Source: Pelecanus crispus
Taxonomy: Eukaryota; Chordata; Aves; Pelecaniformes; Pelecanidae
Assembly (NCBI RefSeq): GCF_030463565.1
Contig: NC_134643.1
Span: forward strand, 168,290,491-168,354,490
DNA: 64,000 nt
Reading direction: 5' to 3'
Shown here: positions 48,341-59,241 of the stretch, piece by piece
How positions within the stretch are numbered: position 1 is the stretch's first letter
How the letters are laid out: each line of letters starts with the position of its first letter
Made by a program: the position numbers and the translations under genes
The notes under the pieces: generated by a model
What the model was told of the DNA's origin: nothing
Databases searched by the model: none
What the model saw: the letters and a program-made list of their open reading frames with translations, nothing else

Positions 48341-50818
48341 TACCATAGTATATAAGTATATTACCAAGTTAGTATATAAAAATACTAGCTACTACCTGCT
48401 ATTTATACTGCTATAAATATGCTTTACCTAGCCCATTTGGTCTCATTTATTTTAAACTTGTTGTAATACAGGTCCTTGAGTCTGCTTTATTCACTAAGCT
48501 ATATCACTCATTAATTTATCAACAGGACTGTGTTATATGTAGGACAGAAATTGGAAAAGGGAAATTACACATCAGTGTTTCCTTACACTTAAATTTATTT
48601 TAAATCTCATTTAATCAGGGGAATTATACTGTCCGCAACTTTTCTCACGAGCCATGGTAGAAACAGCAAACTCCAAACATCTCAAAACACATCCACTATC
48701 TCCTGCCTAACTTAACCTTCTGGTATAATGAAGTGTCAAACAGGAAAGGAGATATTAGGAACCACATTTTGTGCTTTACCTTGACATTTTAGTGTCCCAA
48801 TTAAAGTTGGCCAAGTAGCAGATAGGTTGGGATTTTTTGTTTGAACCAGAAAAACTCTAGAAATAATTCAAATTAAAACGTAACTTCAGTTTGAAACAAT
48901 GCAAACAGTATTTTTTCAAGTATTTTGATTTAAGATAAAAACTCAGTTTTGTTATTTGGGGAGGGGGGAGTCTTGACAGAAAGCAAAATATTTCATATAT
49001 TATGAAAACACACCCCTTTTAAAACATTTATTTTAATTTTTTAAGGCATAGAACTTTTTTCAATTAAAATGCCACTCTGAAAGTCAAAAAACTTTGCCTC
49101 AAACATTAAAATACTGTTATATTTCTGAAATAAAGCATTCTGTTTTGAAAATATATGGAAAATGTTAACATTAATGAACTCTCCTCTTTTTTGATTGAAG
49201 CAATTTATGAAATTCAGCCTATTTTAATAACTAGTTTTGATTTCCCCAAAACTGGTTTTGGTTTACCTATCATTTATTACAAATATTTTTCTCAACTCAA
49301 CTCCGAGTTTCAAACCTACATGATAACTGCAAGCTGTTTGTTTCTCTCGAATGTCTCTCTGATTTTAAAAAATATGAAAAATATCATTGACAGAGTACTG
49401 TGCCATCACTGAAGGTGTTCATTCCTATCTTATGCCCTGCCAAAACACCACGGTCAGCAAAGCTCACGCTTCTGAGCATTGAGACTAGAAGTTAAGAGTG
49501 TGTATGCGTGCAACCTTACCTCTGCCTGCTCCAGCAGACACCATACTCTTCCTTCTTAAGTGGAAGTTTCCTGCATCTCTTAAGCGATTATTAATGCCAT
49601 TTGGCAACAGAATACCCCGCATGCACATTTTTACAAGCATGTAAGCCATTGGCACATGATGCCATCTAGCATCCTCTTCTATACACCCACCTCCAAATCA
49701 ACAGACTTCATTTATCCTCTAACTGCTAATAGTCCAAAAGGCAACAGAATTTGCCTTGCTGGTCCAGCAATGATGGCCTGAGGAAATGAGGCATCCTGCA
49801 TCTCTCTTGTGATCAGATAGCCAGAAGCCAAGCAGAGATTGTATATATATATATATATATTGCCTCTCCTCACACTCACAGGTTTGCTCTAGCTAATCCT
49901 TCCTGCCATTCAGTATAGCAGTCTGCTGACAGGTGTAACCTAAGGAAGACAACAAAGAGCTTCTGTACACCCTGCAGAGCCGCTGGTTATTATTGATTAA
50001 CTCTTCATTTCCTTGTTTTCAGAAATTAGAGTTTTGCTGAATGCAGGACTCTGGAGAGTCCTGAAGAGGCACAAAGTCCTAAGGCATGCCCTTAAATTTT
50101 GAATATCAGGATTGACAACATTTGCGGGGAAAAAAAAAGAAAGGGGAAACAGATTGCCCTTGTATACTTTGTGACTGAGGTTCTGAGAGATGGTGGTTCA
50201 TTTTCTTTTTTCATACAGTTTATTTCTTGCCACAAAAATGATTGCATCCCGTCAGTGTAAAATGGCAATGTAGTTGCTAGAAAAAGAACAACCATCTAAT
50301 GTATTTCATTAAAAATTCACCTAGAGGTTGCTAAGCATTAAAAACTAGAAGTCCTTGATTCTGTTTCAGTGTTGAGTGACCTTCCTATTGCTCAAATTAT
50401 ATCAGCAGTTTCTAAATACAAACAAGTTAAATATCTGTCAGATGATGGACAGTGGATGTTTTTCTGAGTGCAAACCTGAGCTTGGCTGAGTGGAGCACAG
50501 TGGGTGAACCCCATGGGTTGGAAGAGGGATATCGACCCTGCCTGGAGCTGCAGACTGCCTGGAAACAGAGGAAATACGATTCCTGTTTCAGCGCTGCATC
50601 CCAAGCTCAACGACGGGGCTCTAGGGTATGCGGACTGTTTAGTTAGAGCAGATGATGAGCCAGGCTGAGGTTGACATCACTTGAGTTGCTCTGCTGAGTA
50701 TATACAGAGGCTCCTGGACAAAACTCCGTTTGGCAAAGGAAGGGCTGGAGCTGAGGGGAATCACAGTGGTCTTGCCTGAGGTCCTGCGTGCAGCTTTCCC
50801 TCTCCTCATCACACAGAG
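48341..50818. other. Intergenic, AT-rich
   Basis: Nothing recognised except an (AT)n microsatellite. The 85-codon frame at 49155 is AT-rich and has no recognisable motif. Confidence 0.6.
49842..49860 (+). repeat. (TA)n microsatellite
   Basis: Nineteen bases of alternating T and A. Confidence 0.95.
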
Positions 50819-50943
50819 TTGATCATGGGGAGGTCTACACGGCACCGGGCCTGCTGGCGTCTGATGGAGATCGGCTGTCTCCAACGGGGAAAAGGATTCT
50901 CGCCCATGAGTTGGCGGGACTCATTGAGAGGGCTTTAAACTAG
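50819..50943 (+). CDS. CR1 ORF1, 3' terminal part
   Basis: Forty-one codons plus stop of the esterase-like ORF1 C-terminus ([20 protein letters not shown], then [16 protein letters not shown]). The frame is clean. Its last two sense codons, UUA AAC, together with the preceding U form the heptamer UUUAAAC directly before UAG; see the findings. Confidence 0.85.
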
Positions 50944-50945
50944 GT

Positions 50946-53801
50946 TTGAAGGGGGAAGGGGATATACACGGGCCCGTTAATGAGGAGCCCAGGGGCAGCA
51001 CGACAACATTGGGGGCGAAATCAATAGCCCAGCTTAAGTGCATCTACGCCAATGCACGTAGCATGGGCAACAAACAGGAGGAGCTGGAGGCCCTTGTGCA
51101 GCAGGATGGCTATGACATAGTCGCCATCACGGAAACGTGGTGGGACGACTCTCATGACTGGAGTGCTGCACTGGAGGGCTATAAGCTCTTCAGAAGGGAT
51201 AGGCAGGGAAGGAAAGGCGGTGGGGTGGCTCTGTATGTTAGGGAGTGTTTCGACTGCATAGAGCTTGACAGTGGTGATGACAAGGTGGAATGCTTATGGG
51301 TAAGGATGAGGGGGAAGGCTGGAAAGGCGGATGTCCTGTTGGGAGTCTGCTATAGACCACCCAACCAGGATGTAGAGGTAGATGAGGCATTCTATAAACG
51401 GCTGGCAGAAGTCCCACAATCGCTAGCCCTTGTTCTTGTGGGAGACTTCAACTTGCCGGACATCTGCTGGAAATACCACACAGCAGAGAGGCAGCAGTCT
51501 TGGAAGTTCCTAGAGCATGTGGGGGATAACTTTCTAATGCAGCTGGTAAGCGAGCCTACCAGGGGAGGTGCCCCGCTTGACCTGCTGTTTACCAACAGAG
51601 AAGGGCTTGTGGGAAATGTCGAGGTTGGAGGCCGTCTCGGGCTTAGCGACCACGACATGATAAAGTTCTCAATTTTGGGTGATGCTAAGCGGAGGGGCAG
51701 CAAAACTATTACCATGGACTTCCAGAGGGCAGACTTTGGCCTCTTCAGGACCCTGGTTGGGAAAGTCCCTTGGGAGGCGGTCCTGAAGGGCAAAGGGGTC
51801 CAGGAAGGCTGGGCCCTCTTCAAGAAGGAAGTCTTAAGGGCGCAGGAGCGGGCTGTCCCCGTGTGTCATAAGACCAACCGGAGGGGAAATCGACCGGCCT
51901 GGCTGAATAGGGAGCTTTTGCGGGGACTCAGGGAAAAAAGGAGAGTCTACCACCTTTGGAAGAAGGGGCGGGCAACTCAGGAGGTGTACAGGGATCTTGT
52001 TAGGTCCTGCAGGGAGGAAATTAGAAAAGCAAAAGCCCAGCTAGAACTCAATCTGGCCAGTGCTGTAAAAGACAATAAAAAATGCTTTTATAAGTACATC
52101 AGCAATAAAAGGAGAGCCAAGGAGGATCTCCATTCTTTGCTGGATGTGGGGGGGAACATTGTCAGCGAGGACAAGGAAAAGGCTGAAGTACTTAATGCCT
52201 TATTTGCCTCTGTGTTCAACAGCCAGACCAGTCATCCCCAGGGTACTCAGGCCCCTGAGCTAGAGGATAGGGATGGGGACCAGAATGGAGCCCACATAGT
52301 CCAGGAGGAAGCAGTTAATGACCTGCTACGCCACCTGGACGCTCACAAGTCTATGGGGCCAGATGGGATCCACCCAAGAGTACTGAGGGAGCTGGCGGAG
52401 GAGCTCGCCAAGCCACTCTCCATCATCTATCAGCAGTCCTGGTTAACAGGGGAGGTCCCTGATGACTGGAGGCTTGCCAATGTGATGCCCATCTACAAGA
52501 AGGGCCGGAAGGAGGACCCGGGGAACTACAGGCCTGTCAGCCTGACCTGCGTGCCGGGGAAGATTATGGAGAGGTTCATTTTGAGCGAACTCCACAGGCA
52601 AGTACAGGTCAACCAGGGGATCAGACCCAGCCAGCATGGGTTCACAAAAGGCAGGTCCTGCTTGACCAACCTGATCTCCTTCTATGACCTGGTGACCCGC
52701 CTGGTAGATGATGGAAAGGCTGTGGATGTCATCTACCTGGACTTTAGCAAAGCTTTTGACACCGTCTCGCATAATATCCTCCTCGGGAAGCTGGCAGCTC
52801 ACGGCTTGGACAGGCATACTCTTCACTGGGTAAAGAACTGGTTGGGTGGCCGAGCCCAGAGAGTTGTGGTAAATGGTGTTAAGTCCAGTTGGCAGCCGGT
52901 CACGAGCGGTGTTCCCCAGGGCTCTGTTTTAGGGCCAGTCTTGTTCAATATCTTTATCAATGATCTGGATGAGGGGATCGAGTGTGCCCTCAGTAAGTTT
53001 GCAGATGACACCAAGTTGGGTGGGAGTGTCGATCTGCTCGAGGGTAGGATGGCCCTGCAGAGGGACCTGGACAGGCTGGATCGATGGGCCATGGCCAACT
53101 GTATGAGGTTCAACAAGGCCAAGTGCCAGGTCCTGCACTTGTGTCACAACAACCCCATGCAACGCTACAGGCTTGGGGAGGAGTGGCTGGAAAGCTGCCT
53201 GGCCGAAAAGGATCTGGGGGTGTTGGTAGATAGCCGGCTGAACATGAGCCAGCAGTGTGCCCAGGTGGCCAAAAAGGCCAACGACATCCTGGCTTGTATC
53301 AGGAATAGTGTGGCCAGCAGGAGCAGGGAGGTGATTGTCCCCCTGTACTCGGCGCTGGTGAGGCTGCACCTGAAATGCTGTGTTTGGTTTTGGGCCCCTC
53401 ACTACAAGAAAGACATTGAGGTGCTGGAGCGTGTTCAGAGAAGGGCAACGAAGCTGGTGAAGGGTCTGGAGCACAGGCCTTATGAGGAGCGGCTGAGGGA
53501 ACTGGGGTTGTTTAGCCTGGAGAAGAGGAGGCTGAGGGGAGACCTCATTGCTCTCTACAGCTACCTGAAAGGAGGTTGTAGCGAGGTGGGTGTTGGTCTC
53601 TTCTCCCAAGTAGCTAGCGATAGGACGAGAGGAAATGGGCTCAAGCTGTGCCAGGGGAGGTTTAGACTGGAAATTAGGAAAACTTTCTTTACGGAAAGGG
53701 TGGTCAAGCATTGGAAGAGGCTGCCCAGAGAGGTGGTGGAGTCACCATCCCTGGAAGTGTTCAAAAAATGGGTAGATGTGGCACTTCGGGATATGGTTTA
53801 G
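50946..53801 (+). CDS. CR1 ORF2: AP endonuclease plus reverse transcriptase, open for 951 codons
   Basis: This is the polyprotein that nicks target DNA and reverse-transcribes CR1 RNA in the nucleus. The endonuclease at about residues 20-240 shows [48 protein letters not shown] and the catalytic [10 protein letters not shown]. The RT at about 470-760 shows [53 protein letters not shown] and FADDTKLGG. The CR1 C-terminal region follows to VDVALRDMV. All catalytic motifs I can check are intact. The first codon given is TTG: there is no in-frame ATG before the one in NARSMGNK, already inside the endonuclease, and the frame is open back into the end of ORF1. ORF1 is incomplete, so this copy is not fully autonomous. 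Confidence 0.93.
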   Translation: MKGEGDIHGPVNEEPRGSTTTLGAKSIAQLKCIYANARSMGNKQEELEALVQQDGYDIVAITETWWDDSHDWSAALEGYKLFRRDRQGRKGGGVALYVRECFDCIELDSGDDKVECLWVRMRGKAGKADVLLGVCYRPPNQDVEVDEAFYKRLAEVPQSLALVLVGDFNLPDICWKYHTAERQQSWKFLEHVGDNFLMQLVSEPTRGGAPLDLLFTNREGLVGNVEVGGRLGLSDHDMIKFSILGDAKRRGSKTITMDFQRADFGLFRTLVGKVPWEAVLKGKGVQEGWALFKKEVLRAQERAVPVCHKTNRRGNRPAWLNRELLRGLREKRRVYHLWKKGRATQEVYRDLVRSCREEIRKAKAQLELNLASAVKDNKKCFYKYISNKRRAKEDLHSLLDVGGNIVSEDKEKAEVLNALFASVFNSQTSHPQGTQAPELEDRDGDQNGAHIVQEEAVNDLLRHLDAHKSMGPDGIHPRVLRELAEELAKPLSIIYQQSWLTGEVPDDWRLANVMPIYKKGRKEDPGNYRPVSLTCVPGKIMERFILSELHRQVQVNQGIRPSQHGFTKGRSCLTNLISFYDLVTRLVDDGKAVDVIYLDFSKAFDTVSHNILLGKLAAHGLDRHTLHWVKNWLGGRAQRVVVNGVKSSWQPVTSGVPQGSVLGPVLFNIFINDLDEGIECALSKFADDTKLGGSVDLLEGRMALQRDLDRLDRWAMANCMRFNKAKCQVLHLCHNNPMQRYRLGEEWLESCLAEKDLGVLVDSRLNMSQQCAQVAKKANDILACIRNSVASRSREVIVPLYSALVRLHLKCCVWFWAPHYKKDIEVLERVQRRATKLVKGLEHRPYEERLRELGLFSLEKRRLRGDLIALYSYLKGGCSEVGVGLFSQVASDRTRGNGLKLCQGRFRLEIRKTFFTERVVKHWKRLPREVVESPSLEVFKKWVDVALRDMV

Positions 53802-53915
53802 TCTAGTCTACCCTTGATTGGTTTAGGTGGGCTTGGTAGTGTAGGTTAATGGTTGGACTGGATGATCTTAAAGGTCTTTTCCAACCTAGACGATTCTATG
53901 ATTCTATGATTCTAT

Positions 53916-54945
53916 AGTGCATGCCCTGAGACTTTTGGCTATATGAAGTCAAGAAAGGGGTTTGAATGGTCAAGAGAGTATCCCTGTGCTAAAAATATGG
54001 TACCTGCAATTACCTTATTGTTCACATACTGGGAAAGAAGTAACAGGAAGATCAGAAGTCATCAGAAATTAGACAGCAATTTCAGGTTACACTCACCCAA
54101 GAAGCAGCAGAAGACGTTCTCGCTCCTGTTCTCAGCATATGACTTAGGTGTTCACTACAAAGAAGACAGATGGGACACTATTACAATAATACCCATGTGT
54201 AAAGTAGATGAAACTCACAATCAGTGTGTCTGCAGACATTTCTTTAGAATTAAGCTGAATTCCCCACATGTTTGGGAGAAAGGAAGATAAATTAACTGTG
54301 TGGCCATCTCAGTAAAATCCAGCTAGACTCGTTACGTGAAGACAAACCTTTAAGAGAAACTGTTTTATTTGTAGAAAAGAAGATGATTTAGTTGGAGAAG
54401 AGTCTGAAGTACCCAAACTTGAAAATGAAATTTGTTAAACTACATGGGGCAGTGTCTCTTCAAACTGCTTAATCACAGCTGGTGGTGTGTGTTGGAATGA
54501 GGGAGGTGGCACAGAGGAGACAGGAGTGGCTTATCCTAGCTTTCTTTTCTTTTAAATACTTTGTTTTCCTGCGATAAAAATAGATATTTAAATTATTTCC
54601 TCAGGTAAACTAAGTGATGGAAAGATTGAACAGATGGAAGTATTGTAGGCATTAAAATTAAAAAATGTGCTGTGGAGGGAGTTGGCAGGAAGGAAAAGAT
54701 TAAATAAACTGAGAATCTGGCTAGACTCATTATTATACCTGTGCTGTGCTACCTCAGTCAACTTCCCACCAGAGTTAATGATTACTGGTACGCATCAGTC
54801 TGAGAGTGCTGTTGGAAGAAGATTACTGAAGAGTCTATTTCTCAGTTCCCAAGACAGTTTTTCCACTGCCCTCTCAAACTAAAACATCTTGCAGAACATG
54901 GATGGTGTCCTCCTCCACTCCACAAAACAGGCAGATAATTTTTTC
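53916..54945. other. Intergenic, nothing recognised
   Basis: AT-rich sequence downstream of the CR1. Short open frames here have no recognisable domain. Confidence 0.6.
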
Positions 54946-55310
54946 ACTTGAGGTATTGCATCAGCGCCCCGAGGGCACCACCAGGCCTGGCTGTCCCTGC
55001 CCAGCCTCCCCGCACCGGCCCAGGGCCCAGGACCCCATGCCAGCCCCCCGGGGCTGTCAGCCCCCACCCCAGCGACCCCGCAGAAGGAACAGTCTCCAGC
55101 TCCCCGCAGCCCTGCCCAGCCATGGGCCCCACTGAGCCTCGGACCATCCCCGTTCCCAGGGAGGTGCCCGATGTCCCGGGCTGGGGCTGCCCCGGTGCCC
55201 CCGGCTGCCCTGCACCTGGCTGGGGGTGGGATGGGTCCTGGCTGCCAATTTCTGCCCTGACACCCCATGGGGAGCAGCTGGCCCACTCTGTGCCCTGACA
55301 CCCCTGCTAC
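54946..55310. other. Isolated GC-rich patch
   Basis: About 365 bp rich in C on the plus strand and sharply different from its AT-rich surroundings. Open frames exist on both strands, including 156 codons on the minus strand, but none is recognisable and none looks better than chance for this composition. CpG density is moderate compared with the true islands. Confidence 0.6.
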
Positions 55311-58039
55311 CCCGGGGCATTTCCCAAATAGCCATGGCCAAGATGCCATCGTATTTCACCCCACAGTCAGAATAATCTCTCCTTTTTGTGTTCTCCAGTT
55401 GCAGGTACCCTCTATAAGCCTCACAGATAACCTCGCTCCAATCGATATCCTAGGTTTACTTCTCACGCTTCAACTCACTTTTCTCATCCCATCTTAATTC
55501 TTCCTTGGCTCTTCTCACCAGCTTTCCATAAAAATCTTTCTACTTCCTAGAAACCTCAGTTCTTCCCTACTCCTTTTTCCTGAGTTCTACCAAAACCCTC
55601 CATATTCATCATTGCACTGTGTCAACAGAACATGGAGAATCCTCCTAGAACAACAGATCATGGTTTCCTAATAGTTTCATAAAACCATCACGCACACAAA
55701 CTACCTCTAGAGGACTCTGTTAATTGCCAGAGTCCTCTACATTAAGTAGAGTAGTTAAGTAGTAACGTAGACTTAACATTATTTGATAAACTTGGGCCAC
55801 AAACTGGGAATGATCTTTATTTAAACCATCCCCTGCAGTAGGCTGGCATGTGGAAAATAATGTTAGAGTGCAATAATGAGACGTACAGGCTAGAATAAGA
55901 AAAGTGTAAAATTTGAAGTGTGACTGGGTAGAAGCAACTGGGAATAAAACAATACAAGGGGAAGAAAATGCTTTGAGTTAGGACTCTAGATTAAAGTCTT
56001 AAGTGCTTCAGTGCAAATTTAGGTTCCCAAAATTCCCATTCAGCTATCATCTGTTCAGTAGCTAACTGGAGAAGCTAGTATTTCACTGTCTCCTAGGCAC
56101 CTAAAGAAAATAATACACCACTTTGTATGAAAAAGCCCAAAGCACCATGTCTTCAAGAAGTGACCTGCTGAGAGTCTTTTCCAGTGCTTTGTGGTGTGCA
56201 CAAGCTGGGCATACCTTAATGTGGTTCACCAGAGGAGCATATCCCACGTGTTCTCACAGTATGTCTGTGAAATGTGATGATTACTGAACTTTGGAAGGCG
56301 GCCAATGGAGAAAGTTTACTGTCTCTCAAGGCAGCAATTCAGAGGGTGCATCACCTGTGTGGCTGGGCATCAGCTGAAACCTTCTTGGCAGATGTCGGTG
56401 CACGCTGGTTTTATGGTTGATTGCACACCACTGCCTGTTTGTGCGTGAACAGTAATCACCCGTCTGCTCCAGCCGGACTGCCGGCTGTCCTAAACCTCCT
56501 GCGTCAAGTCATGCTGATCGGGAAAAGCTAAAATGCTCTTGGTCCTCTCCTAGTAAATCCATGCCTGTTTTAGGAGAGTACTTTTGTCACCAAGCTATAT
56601 GATACGAGGAGGGAGGAACCAGGCACTAATGTGGGTTAAAGAATACCCGCTCTTGCCAAGGGAGGCTGTACCACTTACACCAAGTAATCAAAGATTAATC
56701 AAGCTCTGGAAGGAAGGAAGAGGGAAAGAATGAGACTCTGTCTAGCAGACAGGGTGATGGCCCTACCCTCACAGAATAGAAAACTTGGTTCTAGCTCTTG
56801 TTCCAAAGGCTGCTTGTGTATTTTGTATTAAACAGACAGTAGAAAAAGCAAGCAAGATCCACATGATTCTGCACACTTCATACACACCTCCCCTCATCAA
56901 CTGACGACAATCTCCAACATCTTCTCACCCGGTCAGCATTTACTTTGATATAAAAAACAGCTTCCACAAGAGATCCTTAGAAGGCATGCTGAACAGACTA
57001 CGGTGTTGACATTAGGGCATTTTAAGAAGGGCATAGGGTGTAAGAGTTCTTGGGCACAGAAGGGACTGCACTTGCACATCTTGCTTTCTAAGTGAGCGCT
57101 CCAACCATTCACATAACGTGCTCATCAACTCGTGTTGTGTATTTGCCTCTAGGCCTGACCCACAGAAGCTGTGACTGTTGCGTTGCTAGTTGTCAAAGTC
57201 CTCTCTTCATTATTAGCATTTATTAAGGTTTACCACACTAAAGCCTTGGTATCTCCATCTTCCTCTGCCAATGCCTGCTTTAGTAGCCTAACAGGAGCAG
57301 ATCTGCAGAAGCACAAGTCAGTCCTGAGGACCTGACGTCCACATTTTACACATGTTCAGGTTTTCCTTCAGGCTAGCTCTAGCCCGATCCTCTGGATTGA
57401 ACGCCCATTAGTGACTGGAGCACGCTGAGGTACCCTCAGGACATTAAAAACTGAAGCATCCAAATGATTACTTACTTTCTTAAAGCTGGTGTACGCAGCA
57501 TATGTGCCCATATCAACACCGTCGCAACAGAATTTCATGGTTCGGGAAGGGAAGTTGGTGTCTTGGTACGTCTGAGCATGCACGTTGAGAGCCAAAAGTT
57601 TTCCAGAGCCTATTGCCTGTGTACTTTGGAAAAAAAAATGGTGTCTCCCCAGCCAAATGGAACTCCTCAGTGAAGATTAGGTGTTGTAAATGTGCAATGG
57701 TGATCTCCTCCACCAAATCTGCTGGCATATTTTATATTAAATACACACTGTGTGAAATTTTCCTCTTGCCACAAAGGCTGCACCGCATTTATTTTGGAAA
57801 AACACGCTTTAAAACCTTCTGGGGAAGAGGTAGAGCATTTGGAGGATCTGATGTAATGTGCAGCCGTTGGAATGATTCTACCCGCCTGACACGACACGCA
57901 TTTTCATTGAACCCAGTCTCTTCAACGTCTGACATCACCCAGGTTAAGAGATCTGCAGGAAAGCAATACCCCCGCCTTACCCTCGCACTGGAAGCTGGTG
58001 TCCTCTTGCACGCTTCAGGAAAACTCTGATGAAAGCGTG
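55311..58039. other. Intergenic, nothing recognised
   Basis: Mixed-composition unique-looking sequence. The 138-codon plus-strand frame at 57613-58029 begins at a non-conserved ATG and shows no motif. Confidence 0.55.
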
Positions 58040-58373
58040 TTCCCCGGCCCCCCGGGGGCTAACGTGACCCCCCACTGCGGCCCCCCCAATTTTCGCTGCC
58101 TTCGATGTCGAAAGGGAACCTTTCAGAAGCTTCTTTTAACTTCCTTTGTATGTAAAGAGATGGTAAAGCGGCTGCTTCTGGTCGGAGAGGCTCGGGGCGC
58201 CGGTCCCGGCCGAGGAGCGGGACAAAAGGACATGGCGCCGGGCGGCAAACATCTGCCGGGCGGGCTGCGAGCGCCGGCAGTCGGCGAGCAGCGGGGGGAG
58301 CCCCCGCCTGCGCCCCGCAGCCCCAGCCCAGCCCCGAGTCCCCCGCCGCCTGGGCGCAGGGGGACGGGGGAGG

Positions 58374-58403
58374 CGAGGAGGAGGAGGAGGAGGAGGAGGA
58401 GGA
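58374..58403 (+). repeat. (GGA)n trinucleotide repeat
   Basis: About ten GGA/GAG units inside the CpG island. Confidence 0.9.
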
Positions 58404-58960
58404 AGGGGGAGCTGCCTCCCTCTGCGGCACACACCAGTAACCGCCCGGGTCGGGGGCGGGGAGCCGCCGCAGCCGCGCCGCCCCTCCGCGCCGAGCGGCG
58501 GGGAGCCGGGCTCCGCGGAGCGCCTGGCCGCGGCCCCCGGCCGCCGCGGGGGAGCAGCCGGAGGTGAGCGGAGGGGGCTCCCCGCTTCTGCCCCCGCCGC
58601 GGGGCCGGGCTGCCCCTGGGGCGCAGGAGGGGGAGGGGAGGGAAGCGCTCGGCGGGGCCTCTCCTCAGGGGGACGGCGGGAGGGAGCGGGGGGCGGCCGC
58701 TCTCCGAAGCGGAGCCGGAGGTTTTGGCTGGGGGCTGGAGCCCGGCCGTGGGCCTCCCGCAGGCCCGGCCCTGCTCGGCCGGCTGCCGCGGCACCCCGCC
58801 GAGCGCCCCGCCGCCTGCCCGCCGGGCCCGGGCCTGGCCTGCGGGCACAGCCGGGCTGAAAGGCGGCTTTTGCCCTCTGCCGCCCCCCGCCGTGGGAAGG
58901 GGTGTCCCGGGGAGCGGGCCCGCTCCGCGGCCCACGACCCTCCAGGTACCGCGGTGCCAG

Positions 58961-59166
58961 CCCGAACCGAGGGGGCTCCTGGGTGGGTGCCAGCCCTGGG
59001 TGGGTGTCAGCCCAAACCGAGGGGGCTCCTGGGTGGGTGCCAGCCCTGGGTGGGTGTCAGCCCAAACCGAGGGGGCTCCTGGGTGGGTGCCAGCCTGAAC
59101 CGAGGGGGCTCCTGGGTGGGTGCCAGCCCGAACGGAGGGGGCTCCTGGGTGGGTGCCAGCCCGAAC
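58961..59166 (+). repeat. Composite minisatellite, 33 bp and 17 bp units
   Basis: Five copies of a 33 bp unit (58961, 59011, 59061, 59094, 59127) are interspersed with two copies of a 17 bp unit (58994, 59044), in the order A-B-A-B-A-A-A with a partial seventh unit at the end. The B unit shares its GGGTGGGTG core with A and looks like an internal partial duplication. Both units are G-rich on the plus strand. Confidence 0.93.
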
Positions 59167-59220
59167 TTCTGCACAGGCACAGCTCCAAGGATGGAGTAAA
59201 TCTGACAGGAAGAAAGGGGG

Positions 59221-59241
59221 AAAAAAAAAAAAAAAAAAAAA
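59221..59241 (+). repeat. A21 homopolymer
   Basis: Twenty-one A following GGAAGAAAGGGGG, just after the CpG island. Confidence 0.9.

Larger units (their letters stand above)
50819..53915 (+). mobile_element. CR1 LINE with intact ORF2, young subfamily
   Basis: The copy begins in the 3' end of ORF1 ([19 protein letters not shown] onward to ERALN and TAG at 50941-50943), contains an uninterrupted ORF2 and ends with the CR1 3' UTR and three copies of the ATTCTATG-type octamer. The boundary at about 50819 is where homology to CR1 ORF1 stops. Near-identity with the 21.7 and 12.7 kb copies and an open 951-codon frame indicate recent insertion. It lies about 8.3 kb upstream of the DNAJC3 start codon. 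Confidence 0.95.
58040..59170. promoter_or_regulatory. CpG island, candidate promoter and first exon on the plus strand
   Basis: A dense CpG block with GC content comparable to the DNAJC3 island. On the plus strand a good splice donor CCGGAG|GTGAGCGG lies at about 58564/58565, so a non-coding first exon ending there is plausible. The 462-codon minus-strand frame crossing the island is a composition effect. The gene served is unknown; a DZIP1 upstream exon or a DNAJC3-divergent non-coding transcript are possibilities from human gene order. Confidence 0.6.
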
